This document shows positions 1-7,035 of a stretch of 16,035 bases of DNA, one piece after another. Under the pieces are notes generated by a model. The model had not been told where the DNA came from and made no database searches. It saw only the letters and a list, made by a program, of their open reading frames with translations. Every line of letters begins with the position of its first letter. Position 1 is the first letter of the stretch. Made by a program: the position numbers and the translations under genes. The DNA is from an uncultured Eubacteriales bacterium (lineage in GTDB: Bacteria > Bacillota > Clostridia > Oscillospirales > Acutalibacteraceae): the NCBI GenBank assembly GCA_900319255.1, contig ONNU01000143.1:1-16035 (forward strand), given 5' to 3'.

Positions 1-816
1 GATAAACCTGTGGAGATGATAAAGATCCTCCGCCGATCCGATTGCATTGAGCCTGCTTTCGCAGTCGAATATCACCCGGAAGCCCAGCTCTCTTATCACG
101 CTTTCCGTACCGCTGCTTTTTGCTCCGTAGGGATAGACAAAGGCAGCGGGCTTTTTTCCCGTCTTTTCCCCGATCCTGTCCTGTGCGGCGGTGATATCAG
201 CTGATATCCGCTTCTGATAGGCTTCCTCCGTTTCGTCTCTCCATTTTGTAACGCCTCTTTTACCTGTTGTAAGATGGTGCAGATCGTAGGTATGATTTCC
301 CAGCTCCACAAGACCGGATTTTACCATTTCTTCAAGCTCGCTCCATCTGCACTGCGACCATTCCGGACTGCGGTATTTTTCATTTTCGGCATCGTCAGCC
401 GTCTTTGCAATGGGAGAAATAAGCGCCTTCATCCCGTATTTTTTCAGAAGCGGATAGCCATAGGTATAATTATTCAGATATCCGTCATCAAAGGTTATCA
501 GCACCGGTTTATCAGGCAGGGCTGTGCCGTTTTCAAAATGGCTCACAAGCTCGCTGACCGATACGGAGGTATACCCGGCTTTGCTAAGATATTGAAGATC
601 GCTTTCAAAAAGCGACGGCGGGATCATATACCTGTTCTGCCTGCCGCTGTCAGCAGTCAGCCCGTGATACATCAGCACCGGAAGAACGATCTTTTCTCCG
701 GCGCAATTCACGCTGTCCGTTTTTCCCTGCTCAGCGCATCCCGCAAGGCAAAGCGCAGTCAATGCTGAAAGAAAAGCCAGGATCAGAGCTTTGACACGAA
801 ATTTCAGCCGGATCAC
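1..816 (-). CDS. Lipoprotein polysaccharide deacetylase (NodB/CE4 family), 3' end outside window
   Basis: The frame is open from position 1 to 816 and encodes 272 residues without a stop, so the C-terminus lies beyond the window. Seen in the sequence: a basic N-terminus, a hydrophobic stretch and a lipobox LAGC with the modified Cys at about residue 27 predict an exported lipoprotein. The NodB-fold motifs follow in order: TFDDG (108-112, metal-binding Asp), HTYDLHH (175-181, metal His residues), FVYPYG (226-231) and LHRF near residue 270. The family uses a divalent metal to remove N-acetyl groups from peptidoglycan or other glycans, or acetyl groups from xylan; the substrate cannot be told from sequence. 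Start: a GTG at 816 lies inside the extended Shine-Dalgarno AGGGGGTGATC, while an in-frame CTG at 807-805 has the correct spacing and may be the real start. It is divergent from the moxR operon. Family assignment is confident, substrate unknown. Confidence 0.9.
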   Translation of the reverse strand, partial: MIRLKFRVKALILAFLSALTALCLAGCAEQGKTDSVNCAGEKIVLPVLMYHGLTADSGRQNRYMIPPSLFESDLQYLSKAGYTSVSVSELVSHFENGTALPDKPVLITFDDGYLNNYTYGYPLLKKYGMKALISPIAKTADDAENEKYRSPEWSQCRWSELEEMVKSGLVELGNHTYDLHHLTTGKRGVTKWRDETEEAYQKRISADITAAQDRIGEKTGKKPAAFVYPYGAKSSGTESVIRELGFRVIFDCESRLNAIGSAEDLYHLHRFI

Positions 817-925
817 CCCCTGATGATTAATGTTTTGTCATACCTGAATCCGTGAAAATCAACAGCGAAACCATAAAACTATTTTTTCCATTATGAATAA
901 CGTAACAATACTTACTCTTAGCCAA

Positions 926-1056
926 TAAAGCCCGCGCCAACAAGGGGGTTAAGGAAAGGGGATTCCAAAAGGGGGAACCCCTTGTGGTTTCCACCTTTTG
1001 ACTGACCAAAGCAGAACTACTAACAAAGCATGAATCAGAGCAAAAAAGCAGAAATG
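926..1056 (+). repeat. Dispersed hairpin repeat, copy A (inner arm deleted)
   Basis: The 5' box (GGGGGTTAAGGAAAGGGGATT, from about 943) is followed by a shortened hairpin at 966-1000, CAAAAGGGGGAA pairing with TTTCCACCTTTTG, and then a 3' box beginning CCAAAGCAGAACTAC. Compared with copies B and C, the left inner arm (CAAGGG) and loop are missing, so only the outer stem remains. The 3' box is diverged but aligns clearly to the other copies, e.g. AAAGC-GAA-TAC-AA-AAGCATG. Confidence 0.75.
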
Positions 1057-1245
1057 TCAATCCCCTTAATTCACCCACACCAAAGACGTAAGCCCCACAC
1101 TTTCAGGTCATGTTCAAGCCTATGCTGTAACGGAGGATAATATTCATATTCCGAACCAAAAAACCAACCAGTCCGCAAAAGTCATAACTGCTATCTTTTA
1201 CACTCCGGATTTGTTGATTATTTACAAAGAATACATAAAATACTA

Positions 1246-1274
1246 TTTACATCCACCCGGATTTTTATTATAAT
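1246..1274 (+). promoter_or_regulatory. Sigma-A type promoter of the moxR operon
   Basis: TTTACA at 1246-1251 and a perfect TATAAT at 1269-1274 are separated by 17 bp. Transcription would begin near 1281, giving a leader of about 96 nt before the moxR start. Predicted by consensus only. Confidence 0.7.
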
Positions 1275-1308
1275 TATTATATACACATTACGCGATACAC
1301 GATGTGCG

Positions 1309-1335
1309 ATATGCGGTCAGAAGTATGCCGCATAT
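1309..1335 (+). promoter_or_regulatory. Hairpin in the moxR leader
   Basis: ATATGCGG (1309-1316) is perfectly complementary to CCGCATAT (1328-1335) around an 11-nt loop, inside the predicted 5' untranslated leader. No T-tract follows, so it is not a terminator. It might affect leader stability or translation; no known riboswitch fold is recognised. Confidence 0.4.
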
Positions 1336-1376
1336 GCTTTTAACGATTATAATGTTTATTTTCGGGAGGATCAGCT

Positions 1377-2327
1377 ATGTTTGAATATATTCCCCATGCT
1401 CAGGCAGTGCTTAATGAGGTCAATAAGGCTGTTCTGGGAAAGACTCAGGAGATCCGTGAGATCATGACCTCTTTCCTTGCAAACGGTCATGTCCTGCTTG
1501 AGGATATTCCCGGAGTGGGAAAAACTACCCTTGCCGCAGCCTTTGCAGGCGCAATGGGTCTTGAAAGCAAAAGAGTACAGTTCACACCGGATGTAATGCC
1601 CTCTGATCTCACGGGCTTTTCCATATACAGACGTGATGAGGATAAATTCGTCTTTCAGGAAGGCAGCGTTTTTACAAACCTCCTTCTTGCCGATGAAATA
1701 AACCGTACTTCGCCAAAAACACAGTCGGCGCTGCTTGAAGTAATGGAGGAAAGAAAGGTATCCGTTGAGGGCGTGACAAGAAATGTCCCCGATCCCTTTC
1801 TTGTTATCGCTACACAGAACCCTGCCGGCACCACCGGTACCCAGACTCTTCCGGAAGCGCAGATCGACCGTTTTATGATAACCCTTTCACTGGGCTATCC
1901 CGACCATGAAAGCGAGCTTGAGATCGCAAAAACGGTAGGCACAGGCTCAAGAGCGGATGCCGTTACCCCGGTGCTGAATGCAGCCACGCTTTCTCTGATG
2001 CAGAAGGATATACATAATGTGTTTATCAAGGATGAGGTGTACGCTTATATCCTCAGCCTTGTTGAAGCCACAAGAGAGCACCCCCAGATCGAGCGCGGCG
2101 CAAGCCCCAGAGCAACCATCGCTCTTGTCAAATGCTCAAAGGCTTATGCATGGCTTGCAGGCAGACAGTTTGTCGTGCCCTCTGACGTTGTGACCCAGCT
2201 GCCCTATGTGCTTTCCCACAGGATACTTCTCAGCGCAAATGCAAAAATGGGCAATGTGAGAAAGCTTGATATAATCAACAGTATAGCTCAGTCCGTCCCG
2301 ATGCCGTATATGGGTGCAAAGAAATGA
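1377..2327 (+). CDS. MoxR-family AAA+ ATPase
   Basis: A 316-residue MoxR ATPase of usual family length. Motifs in order: Walker A IPGVGKTT (44-51), Walker B LLLADEIN (102-109), sensor 1 VIATQNP (143-149), LPEAQIDRF with the arginine finger (158-166), and sensor 2 SPRA (243-246). MoxR proteins act as oligomeric chaperone-like ATPases that mature or remodel partner complexes, often together with neighbouring DUF58 or VWA-domain proteins. The ATG at 1377 is preceded by GGGAGGA at 1364-1370, an ideal spacing. It is the first gene of a three-gene operon: its stop TGA overlaps the ATG of the DUF58 gene (ATGA), implying translational coupling. Complete and with all catalytic residues present; the specific client is unknown. 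Confidence 0.95.
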   Translation: MFEYIPHAQAVLNEVNKAVLGKTQEIREIMTSFLANGHVLLEDIPGVGKTTLAAAFAGAMGLESKRVQFTPDVMPSDLTGFSIYRRDEDKFVFQEGSVFTNLLLADEINRTSPKTQSALLEVMEERKVSVEGVTRNVPDPFLVIATQNPAGTTGTQTLPEAQIDRFMITLSLGYPDHESELEIAKTVGTGSRADAVTPVLNAATLSLMQKDIHNVFIKDEVYAYILSLVEATREHPQIERGASPRATIALVKCSKAYAWLAGRQFVVPSDVVTQLPYVLSHRILLSANAKMGNVRKLDIINSIAQSVPMPYMGAKK

Positions 2328-3427
2328 AAAAGATAGTTGCAGTGCTGCTGCTTGTTCTTGCATGGTATTTTGCGGGAATGAACCGGCAGCCTTATGTCAT
2401 GGCAGCCGTCATCTGCGGGATAATATTCATTGTCCTGTCCTTTATCCTCACGAGGATATTGAAGCGTGACCTGACAGCTGAGATACCAAAACAGAATACA
2501 GTCATCTATAAGAATATGCAGGCTCAGTTTACCGTCTGCACCCGTAACCGCAGCCGTCTGCCGGTGAATAAATATAAGCTGACTTTGCAGATGAATTACC
2601 GTGATTCAAAGGATAAAGCCGTCAAAAAGCTCAGCGGAAGCGCCTGTCCTGCGGGCAGCGAGGGAGATAACAGCGCTGAGGTATATTTTGCAGCGCCCTA
2701 CTGCGGTATGATCGACGCCGAGCTTCTGCGGCTCAGGGTATATGATTATTTTATGATATTTTCAAGCTCCAAAAAGCTCAGCGGAGTAAAGGGCGAGGTG
2801 GCAGTTCTTCCTCCCCCGAGAAAAATGAATATCGTAATGCCCCCCTTCGGCACCTATACCAACGATCCCGTCGCAGAAAGCACCTCTGATAAAAAGGGCG
2901 AGGATCACAGCGAGGTCAGACTGATAAGAGAATACCGTGACGGCGACCTTCCCCGCCATATTCACAGGAATTACAGCGCCAAAACTGAAAAGCTCTGGAT
3001 CAAGGAATATGAAAAGGAAAACGATTATATTTTCGATCTGTTTATAGATTCGTCATCGGAAACAAGGCTCACGGTGGAGCAGAAGGACGCTTTTTTTGAG
3101 CTTATCTTTGCGGTGATAAAGAACCTGATGGAAAATGATATCATCATCAGGATAAATTATTTTGACCGTGAAAAGGGCGGGCTTATACTGTATGAGCTTA
3201 CGGACAAAAATAATACAGAGGATTTTATGATAGATCTGTACAAGGCTGATATTTTCTGCGGAAGAGATGAATTTCTGAGGGTATGCAATCTCTCCGCTGA
3301 TGATAATGTAATGGTGCTTAATGCATCCCTTGAATGGTATTTCTGCGGCAGACCTGTTTACAGATTCAGCCGGCAAAGCATATATTATGAGCTTGTGGAC
3401 AGATATTTTGATCTCTCCGCCCACTGA
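2324..3427 (+). CDS. DUF58 domain membrane protein
   Basis: A 367-residue protein with two N-terminal membrane helices (about residues 4-18 and 23-44) and then a mostly soluble region containing the DUF58 signature REYRDGD at 202-208, followed by RHIHRNYSAKTEKLWIKEYE (211-230). In many DUF58 proteins the signature continues as I-H-W; here the Trp position is Arg215. DUF58 proteins carry a VWA-like fold and are regularly encoded beside MoxR, which is thought to act on them; their biochemical role is poorly defined. The ATG overlaps the moxR stop by 4 bp, and the gene relies on that junction for translation. The transglutaminase gene follows after 68 bp in the same direction. Family assignment is confident, function inferred from context. 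Confidence 0.92.
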   Translation: MKKIVAVLLLVLAWYFAGMNRQPYVMAAVICGIIFIVLSFILTRILKRDLTAEIPKQNTVIYKNMQAQFTVCTRNRSRLPVNKYKLTLQMNYRDSKDKAVKKLSGSACPAGSEGDNSAEVYFAAPYCGMIDAELLRLRVYDYFMIFSSSKKLSGVKGEVAVLPPPRKMNIVMPPFGTYTNDPVAESTSDKKGEDHSEVRLIREYRDGDLPRHIHRNYSAKTEKLWIKEYEKENDYIFDLFIDSSSETRLTVEQKDAFFELIFAVIKNLMENDIIIRINYFDREKGGLILYELTDKNNTEDFMIDLYKADIFCGRDEFLRVCNLSADDNVMVLNASLEWYFCGRPVYRFSRQSIYYELVDRYFDLSAH

Positions 3428-3495
3428 CCGCCGTGCCCCCCGTTATCCGGTATGCATCAGACTACCGCATAAGGCACTGACTTCTCCGAAGAAAT

Positions 3496-6339
3496 GTGGT
3501 GAGAAAAATTAAAACTAAAAAAATCAGGATCCGCACCGAAAAAGCGGGTCTTACACGAAAACAGAAAACCGAAGCGGATAAGCTTTCAAGAGTTCCCGAC
3601 AGATCTCCTGCGCTGATAATACTTTATATGATCGGTATTTTCGGCTTGATATCAGTATTCTGGGATACGGTGGAGACAGCCTCCGGAAGGGCTGTGCTTG
3701 CGGTAATAATAGCAGGCGTGGAGCTTCTGAGCCTTCTGCTGTGGTTCATACTTATATATAAGAACAAATATTTCATGTATGTGATACTGGGATTATGCGC
3801 GCTGTCCATCATATTTCTGATACCCATGTGGGGAAATATCATCAATACCATCTCAGCCGTCACCTCCGGTACATCACAGGATATCAGCGGGCTGACGCAG
3901 AATCTTATCCCCTTTGCCGTACTGCTGCTGGCAATGCTGTTTTTCTATCTGGAATTTGTGCTGAGAAGACATTCCATAACCTTTCTTGTGTGCATGGGGA
4001 TAGTTATTTTCGGACCTGTGCTGGGTCTGAAGGAAAATCTTCTGAGCGTTGTATGCATCGTGGTTTTCCAGTTCGGCTTCTATGTGCTGAACACCAGTAT
4101 CTCGCTTAAAGGCTCGCGGCTTAAAGTCAGGGGCGGAGCAAAAGCCTCCGCTCTCAGCGCAGTTGCGGCTGCGGCAATGATACTTGCGGCATTTGCGCCG
4201 GCGCTCATAGCTGAGCATTTTTTTGAAGAGGATATGTTCATTCAGGTATACAAGGCTGACGGTTATCTGCAGGATGCGATAAATAATATGCTGGGTAATC
4301 TGTCCAGCGATTTCTTTGACGGCACGGTAAGCAGAGGAAACCTCCGCCAGTCCGGCAAGCCTATCTTTGACCTTTCAGTTCAGGAGCTTCCCGATAATAA
4401 GCTTTATCTCAAGGATTTTGTCGGCAGCACCTATGACGGCTACCGCTGGAGCAATGCCTACGGGCAGGATTATACAATGGTGGAATATCTGGACAGCAGC
4501 TCCACAGATGAAACCAGATACAGACGAATGGGGCTGAATTTTATAAGAGAACCGTTTGTTCTTGAGCTTATCAATAATATCTATCAGGATAAATACCGTC
4601 TTTTCCTTGAACAGCTTTCCGCCATGACAGGACTTGAGCTTGTGACCTTTGATTATGATTACAGGCAGGGCTATATCATATGCTTCACTCCCGAAAATCA
4701 GGAGCTTGCGCTGAAATGTGAATTCCCCTATGATGTCGTGTCAGTGAGAATAAGCAGTGAAATACCTGTCGCCTATATCTTTTCAGAAGCTTCCCCCCAG
4801 CCCTTCTATGGAGCGGAGCTTGCGAATCAGGTGGAGTATTTTGAAGAGAAAACAGCAGCAGAGCTTATGGATGAAGTGACAGATGATGATTATTCGGACT
4901 GCTTTATTGAAAGCGAAATGTTTATAGATCTTTCAAAGCTGCCCTGCTTCCCCAGTGTGCTAAACATAGCGTCAAGCTCGGAATCCATCTCCGATCTGTA
5001 CAGTACCTTCGGCAGAAGGGATATCGTCTATAATAAGGATTTACGCAGCTTTGAACCTGCGCCGGGATACAGCGGACTGTCCTCCACCTTCGAGGAAAGC
5101 GGCATACAGCATATGTATTTCAACCTCACGGGCAGCAGCTCAATGAATGTACTATACCCCTATAATCCCATCGCAGGAAGGGGCTTCGGTTCCATAGGCG
5201 TTATCGACGGCAGAAGCACCACCTCCTATGCTGCGGAATATTATCCCTCCTCCTTTATCAGCATGGAGGGACGCTGGGATGATCTCAGCGATTACGAAAC
5301 CTTTGTTGACAATTACTATGAAAAGGCAAAGAACGAATACACGAATATCATCACCTCACATCCCAAGCTTGAGGAATACTGTCAGCAAAATCCCCTTGAC
5401 AGCAGCAATATCAATGAGATAACCACATTCATACTTTACACCCTCCAGACCCATGCGAAATATTCCACCACACCCGGCAGCGTACCCTTTTATTCCGATA
5501 CAACGGATTATTTCCTCTTCAGGAACCATCAGGGCTACTGCGTACATTTTGCAACAGCGGCAGTGCTGATGTACCGTATATACGGCATCCCCGCAAGATA
5601 CACCACAGGATATTCCGTTTCATCATGGCAGTTTGACCCTGATACCAACAGGACATACCCCTCGAATCCCGACACCATCTATAATTATACAGCTGAGATC
5701 AGCGATAAATCCGCCCATGCATGGGTAGAGATATTCCTCAAGGATCACGGCTGGGTGCCGGTGGAGGTAACACCCACTATGGACGGTATAATGACAGCCA
5801 AATATCCGGGCTATGACACCGCAGTCATGAATAATATCATGAAGGAGCACGGCTGGAAGTTTGTCATCCGCAACCAGTCCGGGGATGAGATATCAGGCGG
5901 CGGCGACGGTGTTGCAGCAGCAGACACCGACTCCTTTATGACAACAATTATCATAATCACCGCATCGCTTCTGATGCTCACCCTGATCTTCATAACCCTG
6001 AGATATCTGAGCGCCCTGCGCTTTATGAAAACCATGAGCAGCAGAGCGGCATTTGACCGGTTTATTACAATGCTGCATTTCTGCGGGCTGTGCATGGAAT
6101 ATAACGGCTCCGAAAAGGACTTTGCAGACCGGCTCTGTGCAGCGCTCCCCGATTCAGACGCAGCCGACCTGCGCCGCTTCATCGCCATAGCAGAAAGCGC
6201 CAGCTTCTCCCCGTCCCAGCCGTCACAGCAGGACACCGAATTTGCCCGCCTGCTCTACACCTCCACAGCCAAAACACTTTATGCACATCAGAAATGGTAC
6301 AAAAAGCCCCTCTTCCGCTTTATAAAAAGACTTATTTAG
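3496..6339 (+). CDS. Membrane-anchored transglutaminase-like protein (TgpA-type)
   Basis: A 947-residue protein. It begins with a basic cytoplasmic tail, then about seven hydrophobic segments (roughly 38-57, 66-88, 91-111, 136-156, 160-176, 180-198, 217-240), a long extracytoplasmic region, a transglutaminase core, a C-terminal membrane helix (about 814-838) and a cytoplasmic tail of about 110 residues. The core shows the nucleophile Cys682 (GYCVHFATA), His741 (SAHAWVEIF) and Glu757 (WVPVEVTPT) at the position where papain-like transglutaminases often carry Asp. The family is usual beside MoxR and DUF58 genes and is presumed to act on extracytoplasmic protein or wall substrates. Start: tandem GTG codons at 3496 and 3499 with only a weak upstream GAAGAA; an in-frame TGA at 3478 excludes a longer form. 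An overlapping ATG-TGG-TGA at 3494 is not used in this frame. Third gene of the operon. Confidence 0.92.
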   Translation: MVRKIKTKKIRIRTEKAGLTRKQKTEADKLSRVPDRSPALIILYMIGIFGLISVFWDTVETASGRAVLAVIIAGVELLSLLLWFILIYKNKYFMYVILGLCALSIIFLIPMWGNIINTISAVTSGTSQDISGLTQNLIPFAVLLLAMLFFYLEFVLRRHSITFLVCMGIVIFGPVLGLKENLLSVVCIVVFQFGFYVLNTSISLKGSRLKVRGGAKASALSAVAAAAMILAAFAPALIAEHFFEEDMFIQVYKADGYLQDAINNMLGNLSSDFFDGTVSRGNLRQSGKPIFDLSVQELPDNKLYLKDFVGSTYDGYRWSNAYGQDYTMVEYLDSSSTDETRYRRMGLNFIREPFVLELINNIYQDKYRLFLEQLSAMTGLELVTFDYDYRQGYIICFTPENQELALKCEFPYDVVSVRISSEIPVAYIFSEASPQPFYGAELANQVEYFEEKTAAELMDEVTDDDYSDCFIESEMFIDLSKLPCFPSVLNIASSSESISDLYSTFGRRDIVYNKDLRSFEPAPGYSGLSSTFEESGIQHMYFNLTGSSSMNVLYPYNPIAGRGFGSIGVIDGRSTTSYAAEYYPSSFISMEGRWDDLSDYETFVDNYYEKAKNEYTNIITSHPKLEEYCQQNPLDSSNINEITTFILYTLQTHAKYSTTPGSVPFYSDTTDYFLFRNHQGYCVHFATAAVLMYRIYGIPARYTTGYSVSSWQFDPDTNRTYPSNPDTIYNYTAEISDKSAHAWVEIFLKDHGWVPVEVTPTMDGIMTAKYPGYDTAVMNNIMKEHGWKFVIRNQSGDEISGGGDGVAAADTDSFMTTIIIITASLLMLTLIFITLRYLSALRFMKTMSSRAAFDRFITMLHFCGLCMEYNGSEKDFADRLCAALPDSDAADLRRFIAIAESASFSPSQPSQQDTEFARLLYTSTAKTLYAHQKWYKKPLFRFIKRLI

Positions 6340-6371
6340 AATCAGGAATCAGAAATCAGTTAAAATAGCCG

Positions 6372-6532
6372 GAGCCTTCCCGCTTAAAGCAAACACGGGG
6401 GATTTCAAAAGGTGGAAAACTCAAGGGAGACGACACCCCTTGTGGTTTCCACCTTTTGTTTCACCAAAGCTGAAATACTAACGAAGCATAACTCAGGGTA
6501 TTAAAGCGGAACAACGGATTCCATTTTTCTGC
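6372..6532 (+). repeat. Dispersed hairpin repeat, copy B
   Basis: The central hairpin at 6406-6458 pairs CAAAAGGTGGAAA with TTTCCACCTTTTG perfectly (13 bp) and, inside it, CAAGGG with CCCTTG (6 bp). The 3' box runs to a TTTTTCTGC end. From the right arm to that end it differs from copy C at only about six of 100 positions. Its 5' box lacks 13 bp found in copy C (ATAAGGAAAGGGG), consistent with deletion between short GGGGAT repeats. Confidence 0.85.
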
Positions 6533-6588
6533 CCGCAGCGGAAATGTATGTTCAACGGATTAATCTTAGAATCTGGAATTGACCTCTG

Positions 6589-6760
6589 AAGCCTTCCCAC
6601 GAAAGCAACCACAGGGGGATAAGGAAAGGGGATTTCAAAAGGGGGAAAACTCAAGGGGGACACCCCCTTGTGGTTTCCACCTTTTGTTTCACCAAAGCTG
6701 AAATACTAATGAAGCATGACCCAGGGTATTAAAGCGGAACAACGGATTCACTTTTTCTGC
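6589..6760 (+). repeat. Dispersed hairpin repeat, copy C (most complete copy)
   Basis: 5' box GGGGGATAAGGAAAGGGGATT, then a hairpin at 6636-6686 with outer arms CAAAAGGGGGAAA and TTTCCACCTTTTG (one G-A mismatch) and inner arms CAAGGGGG and CCCCCTTG around a very short loop. The 3' box begins ACCAAAGCTGAAATAC and ends near 6760. Copy C starts with the same GAAGCCTTCCC-like flank as copy B, which shows that the repeated unit is larger than the hairpin. Confidence 0.85.
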
Positions 6761-6942
6761 TGCCATAGAAGAAACCAATGCATAAAGAATAACTGAAATA
6801 AATCCGGGAACATTATTTCAATTTTACCATTACCTCCACCCTATCCCCCTGACACACTCCCGGCAGTGTGCTGCCTCCCTGTTTCCGACATAAAGCTGCA
6901 ATATTTTACACAAAAATTTTGATAAAAAAACGGAATTATGTA

Positions 6943-6971
6943 TTGAATATTCAAGGATTTTAGTTTATAAT
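6943..6971 (+). promoter_or_regulatory. Sigma-A type promoter of glgA
   Basis: TTGAAT (6943-6948) and a perfect TATAAT (6966-6971) are separated by 17 bp, in an A/T-rich context. Transcription would begin near 6978, about 58 nt before the glgA start. Confidence 0.8.
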
Positions 6972-7035
6972 ATAGATAGTATTTCCATCATGGTTACAAT
7001 TTCGTAATAATCTAAATCATGTCAGGAGGAAAAAT

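Larger units (their letters stand above)
817..1376. other. Divergent intergenic region with repeat copy A and the moxR promoter
   Basis: This spacer separates the deacetylase (minus) from moxR (plus). It holds repeat copy A (about 926-1056), the moxR promoter (1246-1274) and a leader hairpin (1309-1335). Between 1057 and 1240 I see nothing that I can name. One stop-to-stop frame at about 1067-1274 has no usable start or ribosome binding site. No clear promoter for the deacetylase was found. Confidence 0.6.
6340..7035. other. Spacer between the transglutaminase gene and glgA, with two tandem repeats and the glgA promoter
   Basis: This 696-bp non-coding stretch contains repeat copies B (6372-6532) and C (6589-6760), which are near-duplicates 230 bp apart. 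It also holds two alternative short hairpins around 6853-6875 (CACACT/AGTGTG or GGCAG/CTGCC) and the glgA promoter at 6943-6971. No open reading frame with a ribosome binding site was seen. There is no classical terminator right after the transglutaminase gene; the copy B hairpin, 67 nt downstream, is the first strong stem. Confidence 0.6.

Noticed and set aside
274..768. 164-codon plus-strand open frame
   Set aside because: It lies antisense to the deacetylase, which has the lipobox and all NodB motifs. It is a shadow frame.
926..1056. The repeat element as an insertion sequence end or classical MITE
   Set aside because: I could not find matching terminal inverted repeats with target-site duplications at the edges of the copies, and no transposase is in the window.
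1067..1274. A stop-to-stop frame on the plus strand encoding about 67 residues (contains NIHIPNQKTNQSAK)
   Set aside because: It has no ATG, GTG or TTG with a ribosome binding site, overlaps the moxR promoter at its end, and matches nothing I recognise. It could be a remnant, but coding cannot be supported.
6406..6458. Copy B hairpin as a dedicated terminator of the transglutaminase operon
   Set aside because: The stem is long, but the following sequence (GTTTCACC) has no proper T-run, and the same hairpin occurs where no upstream gene needs termination.
6372..6760. Possible CRISPR or tandem array from the repeated hairpin copies
   Set aside because: Only two neighbouring copies of about 160 bp with a 230-bp period, no short regular repeats with unique spacers, and no cas genes.
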